Assembly (NCBI RefSeq): GCF_023230885.1
Contig: NZ_JALNWM010000150.1
Coordinates: forward strand, 1 to 8,518
DNA: 8,518 nucleotides
Direction: 5' to 3'
DNA from: Desulfocurvus sp.
Lineage (GTDB): Bacteria > Desulfobacterota > Desulfovibrionia > Desulfovibrionales > Desulfovibrionaceae
Both the position numbers and the translations under genes were made by a program. Each line of letters begins with the position of its first letter. The stretch's first letter is position 1. The notes below the pieces were generated by a model. That model was not told where the DNA came from, ran no database searches, and saw nothing but the letters and a program-made list of their open reading frames with translations. Shown here piece after piece: positions 6,210 through 8,518 of this stretch.

Positions 6210-6988
6210 CCGCCCCGCTGTTCGAGCTGCGCAAGGTGACCTACGCCTATCCCGGCCGCCAGCCGGTGCTGCGCGACCTGGACTTTTCCTTCGCCGGGAC
6301 CGAGCAGATCGGGCTCATCGGCCCCAACGGCTCGGGCAAGACCACCCTGGCGCGCGTGGTCCTCGGGCTGGCCCGTCCCGGGGCCGGGCAGGTACTGCAC
6401 CACGGCGCGCCCCTGGTGCGCGACCGCGACTTCACGGCCATCCGCCGCGAGGTGGGCCTGCTGTTCCAAAGCGCCGACGACCAGCTCTTCTACCCCTCGG
6501 TGCTGGAAGACGTGGCCTTCGGCCCGCTGAACCTGGGCCTCGCGCCCGGCGAGGCCGTGGCCCGCGCCCGGCAGACCCTGGAGCGCCTGGGCCTGGCGGG
6601 CTTCGAGCGGCGCATCACCTACAAGCTCTCGGGCGGGGAGAAGAAGCTCGTGTCCCTGGCGGCGGTGCTGGCCATGCGCCCCCGGGCCCTGTTCCTGGAC
6701 GAACCCACCAACGCCCTGGACACGGCCACCCGCGCCCGGCTCGTGACCATCCTGAACGAGCTGGACATCCCGCGCATCATCATCTCCCACGACTTCGACT
6801 TCCTGGCCCAGACCACGCGGACCATCTACGCCCTGGCCGACGGGCGCGTCCATTTCGACGGGCACACCGCCACCCACGAGCACATCCACGCCCATGTCCA
6901 CGCCCATGTGCACACCCACGCCCACGGCGGCGTGCCCCATGAGCACGGCCACGACCACGATCACGATCACGACCACGACCCGGCCTGA
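6206..6988 (+). CDS. cbiO: ECF transporter ATPase CbiO with a His-rich C-terminal tail
   Basis: The 260-residue ABC ATPase has Walker A GPNGSGKTT (39-47), Q-loop Q88, signature LSGGEKK (141-147), Walker B ALFLDEP (161-167) and H-loop ISHD (193-196), so it should hydrolyse ATP for Co/Ni uptake on the cytoplasmic side of CbiQ. Start ATG 6206 overlaps the cbiQ stop by 4 bases. Residues 224-257 form a tail with 16 histidines in 34 residues, built as alternating His-X (HAHVHAHVHTHAH, then HDHDHDHD). This should bind divalent metal, perhaps as a store, trap or sensor of imported ions at the cytoplasmic gate. Typical CbiO proteins end near residue 215-220 of this one, so the tail is an addition. It is encoded by imperfect CAC-x hexamer repeats. 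Metal specificity is unproven. Confidence 0.96.
   Translation: MTAPLFELRKVTYAYPGRQPVLRDLDFSFAGTEQIGLIGPNGSGKTTLARVVLGLARPGAGQVLHHGAPLVRDRDFTAIRREVGLLFQSADDQLFYPSVLEDVAFGPLNLGLAPGEAVARARQTLERLGLAGFERRITYKLSGGEKKLVSLAAVLAMRPRALFLDEPTNALDTATRARLVTILNELDIPRIIISHDFDFLAQTTRTIYALADGRVHFDGHTATHEHIHAHVHAHVHTHAHGGVPHEHGHDHDHDHDHDPA
6875..6979 (+). repeat. hexamer tandem repeat encoding the CbiO His tail
   Basis: The 3' end of cbiO consists of imperfect 6-base units: CAC-GCC/GTC/GTG/ACC-type units in 6875-6922 and CAC-GAC/GAT units in 6948-6979, separated by a Gly-Gly-Val-Pro spacer. The variation is mostly at third positions, so the amino-acid pattern is kept while the DNA repeat is imperfect. Length variation between strains by slippage is likely. 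Confidence 0.8.
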
Positions 6989-7031
6989 GGCCGCAACCGG
7001 CGGCCCGCCCACAACGGACAAGGAGCATCGC

Positions 7032-7355
7032 ATGGCCTTTCATCTGCGCGAACACGGATTCGAAGCCGCCCTGGAGGCGGCCAGCGAACACGAAGACGCC
7101 GTGGTGGCCCACGGCTGGGTGAACCAGGGCGGCTTCTGGCACGTCCACGCCTGGGTGGAAACCGGGGCGGGCGTGGTGGACCTCACCGAGACCCGCGACC
7201 CGCAGGACCCGGCGGCCTACTTCGCCCGCCTGGGCATCGACCCCGCCCGCGCCGTGCGCTACGGGCGCGTGGAGTTCTTCACCCTCTTCGCCGAGCACGG
7301 GCACATGGGCCCCTTCGACCCGGCCTTCGACACCCCGCGGCCCGAGGGCCAATAG
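7032..7355 (+). CDS. small conserved-looking protein, function unknown
   Basis: The 107-residue protein starts at ATG 7032 with a good AAGGAG site (7020-7025) and follows cbiO by 43 bases, so it is probably cotranscribed. It is soluble-looking with no signal peptide or membrane segment. Residues 34-53 (GFWHVHAWVE...VVDLT) resemble the HAWVE..vvD.T pattern seen in transglutaminase-like and lasso-peptide B2 cores, but there is no cysteine anywhere in the protein, so such catalysis is not supported. It contains seven His, including H37, H39, H89 and H91, and a run of acidic and aromatic residues. Position next to a metal importer suggests, without proof, a role in metal handling. I do not recognise the family. 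Confidence 0.7.
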   Translation: MAFHLREHGFEAALEAASEHEDAVVAHGWVNQGGFWHVHAWVETGAGVVDLTETRDPQDPAAYFARLGIDPARAVRYGRVEFFTLFAEHGHMGPFDPAFDTPRPEGQ

Positions 7356-7363
7356 CCCGGAAC

Positions 7364-7453
7364 GCGCCGGGGCCGGGCGCGCGGGCAAAGCCCCCCGGCG
7401 CCGCGCGGCCCTTGTGCGCCGCGCGCCGCGCAAGGGCCGCGCGTCCGGGGCTT
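7364..7453 (+). terminator. strongly structured spacer, possible terminator
   Basis: The spacer between the small protein and cbiK holds two adjacent GC stems. The first pairs 7364-7372 with 7393-7401. The second pairs 7402-7418 with 7427-7443 (13 contiguous pairs plus four more, including one G-T). An outer pairing AAGCCCC (7388-7394) with GGGGCTT (7447-7453) would compete with the first stem. There is no T-run afterwards, so it may terminate poorly or act as a leader-like switch ahead of cbiK. No B12 or other known riboswitch motif is seen. Confidence 0.45.
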
Positions 7454-7486
7454 CTCCCCGGGGCGGTTGTCTGCTAGGAAGTGCGG

Positions 7487-8275
7487 ATGAAGAAAGGAAT
7501 CCTGCTGGTTGCCTTCGGCTCGAGCCGCCAGGAGGCGCATCTGACCCTGGACCGTTTCGACGCCCGGGTGCGCGAGCGCTTCCCGGACCTGCCCGCGCGC
7601 TGGGCCTTCACCTCGGGGGTGGTGCGCGGCAAGCTCGCCGAATCGGGCATGAAGACCGACTCCGTGCTCAAGGCCCTGGAAAAGATGTGGTTCGAGAAGT
7701 ACACCCATGTGGCCGTGCAGTCGCTGCACGTCATCACCGGGCGGGAATACGACGGGCTGGCGGCGGATGTGGCGGGTTTCAACGCGCCGGGCCGGGCCTT
7801 CGCCGGGCTGGCCCTGGGCGGCCCGCTGCTGCGCGGCCCGGCGGACGTGCCCCCCGCCGTGGAGGCCATCCTGGCCAACCTGCCCCCGGGCCGCGAGCCC
7901 GGCGACCCCGTGGTGCTCATGGGCCACGGCACCTGGCACGCGGGCGACAGCCTCTACGACCTGCTCTACGACGCCCTGCGCGCCCGCACGGACGACGTGT
8001 TCCTGGCGACCATGGACGGGCGGCTGACCATCGCCGAGGTCCGCGACGCCCTGCTGGCGCGCGGCGCCGCCCGCGCCTGGCTCCAGCCCCTGCTGGCCAT
8101 GCCCGGCCGCCACGTCCAGCACGATATGTGCGGCCCCCGGCAAGACTCCTGGGTCAGCATCCTGCGCGCCGCCGGCATCACCCCCATCTGCGCCACCACC
8201 GGCACCGCCGAATACCCCCAGTTCGCCGCCCTCTGGCTCGACCACCTGGAGGAGGCGGTGCGGGAGTTAGGGTGA
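7487..8275 (+). CDS. cbiK: sirohydrochlorin cobaltochelatase CbiK
   Basis: The 262-residue class II chelatase should insert Co2+ into sirohydrochlorin in the anaerobic cobalamin pathway. The start is ATG 7487, spaced 5 bases from AGGAAG (7476-7481); GTG 7481 is in frame but would overlap that site. The N-terminus KKGILLVAFGSS is the typical first strand with no signal peptide, so it is the cytoplasmic type rather than the periplasmic haem-binding type known in Desulfovibrio. Catalytic and metal-site residues visible are E87 in SLHVITGREYD, H147 in MGHGTWHAG and H209 in MPGRHVQHDMCG, matching E89, H145 and H207 of Salmonella CbiK by motif. Its position beyond the Co/Ni importer links uptake to use of cobalt. 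Length is normal for CbiK. Confidence 0.93.
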   Translation: MKKGILLVAFGSSRQEAHLTLDRFDARVRERFPDLPARWAFTSGVVRGKLAESGMKTDSVLKALEKMWFEKYTHVAVQSLHVITGREYDGLAADVAGFNAPGRAFAGLALGGPLLRGPADVPPAVEAILANLPPGREPGDPVVLMGHGTWHAGDSLYDLLYDALRARTDDVFLATMDGRLTIAEVRDALLARGAARAWLQPLLAMPGRHVQHDMCGPRQDSWVSILRAAGITPICATTGTAEYPQFAALWLDHLEEAVRELG

Positions 8276-8335
8276 AGGGGGTTCCGGCCCAACAAACAAA
8301 AGCCCCAGGCTCGAACACTCTTCGCCGGAGGCCCA

Positions 8336-8518
8336 ATGCGTTACCCCATCATCGTCCACACCGACCCGGACAGCCCGGGCTACAGCGCCAGCATCCCGGA
8401 CTTCCCCGGCTGCTTCACGGCAGGCGATACCTTGGAAGAACTGGCCGCCAACGTCCAGGAGGCGGTGGAACTCTACCTGGAAGACGGGCCCCTGGCCCCC
8501 TGGACGGTCTGCCCAAGC
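8336..8518 (+). CDS. hicB: HicB-family antitoxin, 3' end outside the window
   Basis: Sixty-one codons are visible, starting at ATG 8336 with GGAGG (8327-8331) just before it. The sequence shows the HicB N-terminal pattern: a YPIIVHTD strand, YSASIPDFPGCFT (16-28) and a helix beginning TLEELAANVQEAVELYLED (32-50). HicB is the antitoxin of the HicAB pair and usually follows hicA. Only 60 bases separate it from cbiK, so hicA cannot be directly upstream; it may lie past the right edge or be absent. The HicB-like fold also occurs in orphan proteins, so toxin-antitoxin function is not certain. The DNA-binding C-terminus, if any, is outside the window. Confidence 0.85.
   Translation, partial: MRYPIIVHTDPDSPGYSASIPDFPGCFTAGDTLEELAANVQEAVELYLEDGPLAPWTVCPS

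Noticed and set aside
6875..6979. CRISPR-like short repeats
   Set aside because: The repeats are in-frame hexamers inside cbiO encoding His-X, without spacers.

Overview
The window is high-GC DNA with dense, mostly same-strand genes. All the genes I can support are on the + strand. Gene content suggests a Desulfovibrionaceae-like, anaerobic delta-proteobacterium: a class II anaerobic cobaltochelatase (CbiK), an ECF-type Co/Ni importer, a SLC13/DASS anion transporter with a free-standing CBS protein, and a sigma-54-type promoter. This placement is inferred from gene content and composition; no rRNA or marker gene is present.

Region 1 (1-543) has no convincing gene. Bases 1-260 are extremely GC-rich, low-information sequence, followed by an abruptly AT-rich control region (about 262-440) with two dyads, a 9-base direct repeat and a near-consensus sigma-54 promoter at 411-426.

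Region 2 (544-4612) looks like one transcription unit with a leaky hairpin in it: a receiver-like protein lacking every phosphorylation residue, a two-CBS-domain protein, a 12-14 TM SLC13/DASS transporter with altered substrate/cation motifs, then (after a 13-bp hairpin) a 484-residue left-handed beta-helix hexapeptide protein with a histidine cluster reminiscent of gamma-carbonic anhydrases. A strong intrinsic terminator at 4635-4672 closes it. My reading is a regulated anion-uptake module of unknown substrate.

Region 3 (4813-7355) is a Co/Ni ECF importer set. A secreted, membrane-anchored NikL/CbiL-like auxiliary protein, the CbiQ T-component and the CbiO ATPase overlap by 4 bases at each junction. 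A small His-containing protein of unknown function follows. CbiO carries a remarkable tail with 16 His in 34 residues. No CbiM/NikM substrate-binding gene is in the window, so the importer is incomplete here.

Region 4 (7356-8518) contains a structured GC-rich spacer, then cbiK, the cytoplasmic cobaltochelatase that would insert cobalt into sirohydrochlorin, which makes cobalt a plausible cargo of the neighbouring importer. The window ends inside a HicB-family antitoxin gene with no hicA directly upstream.
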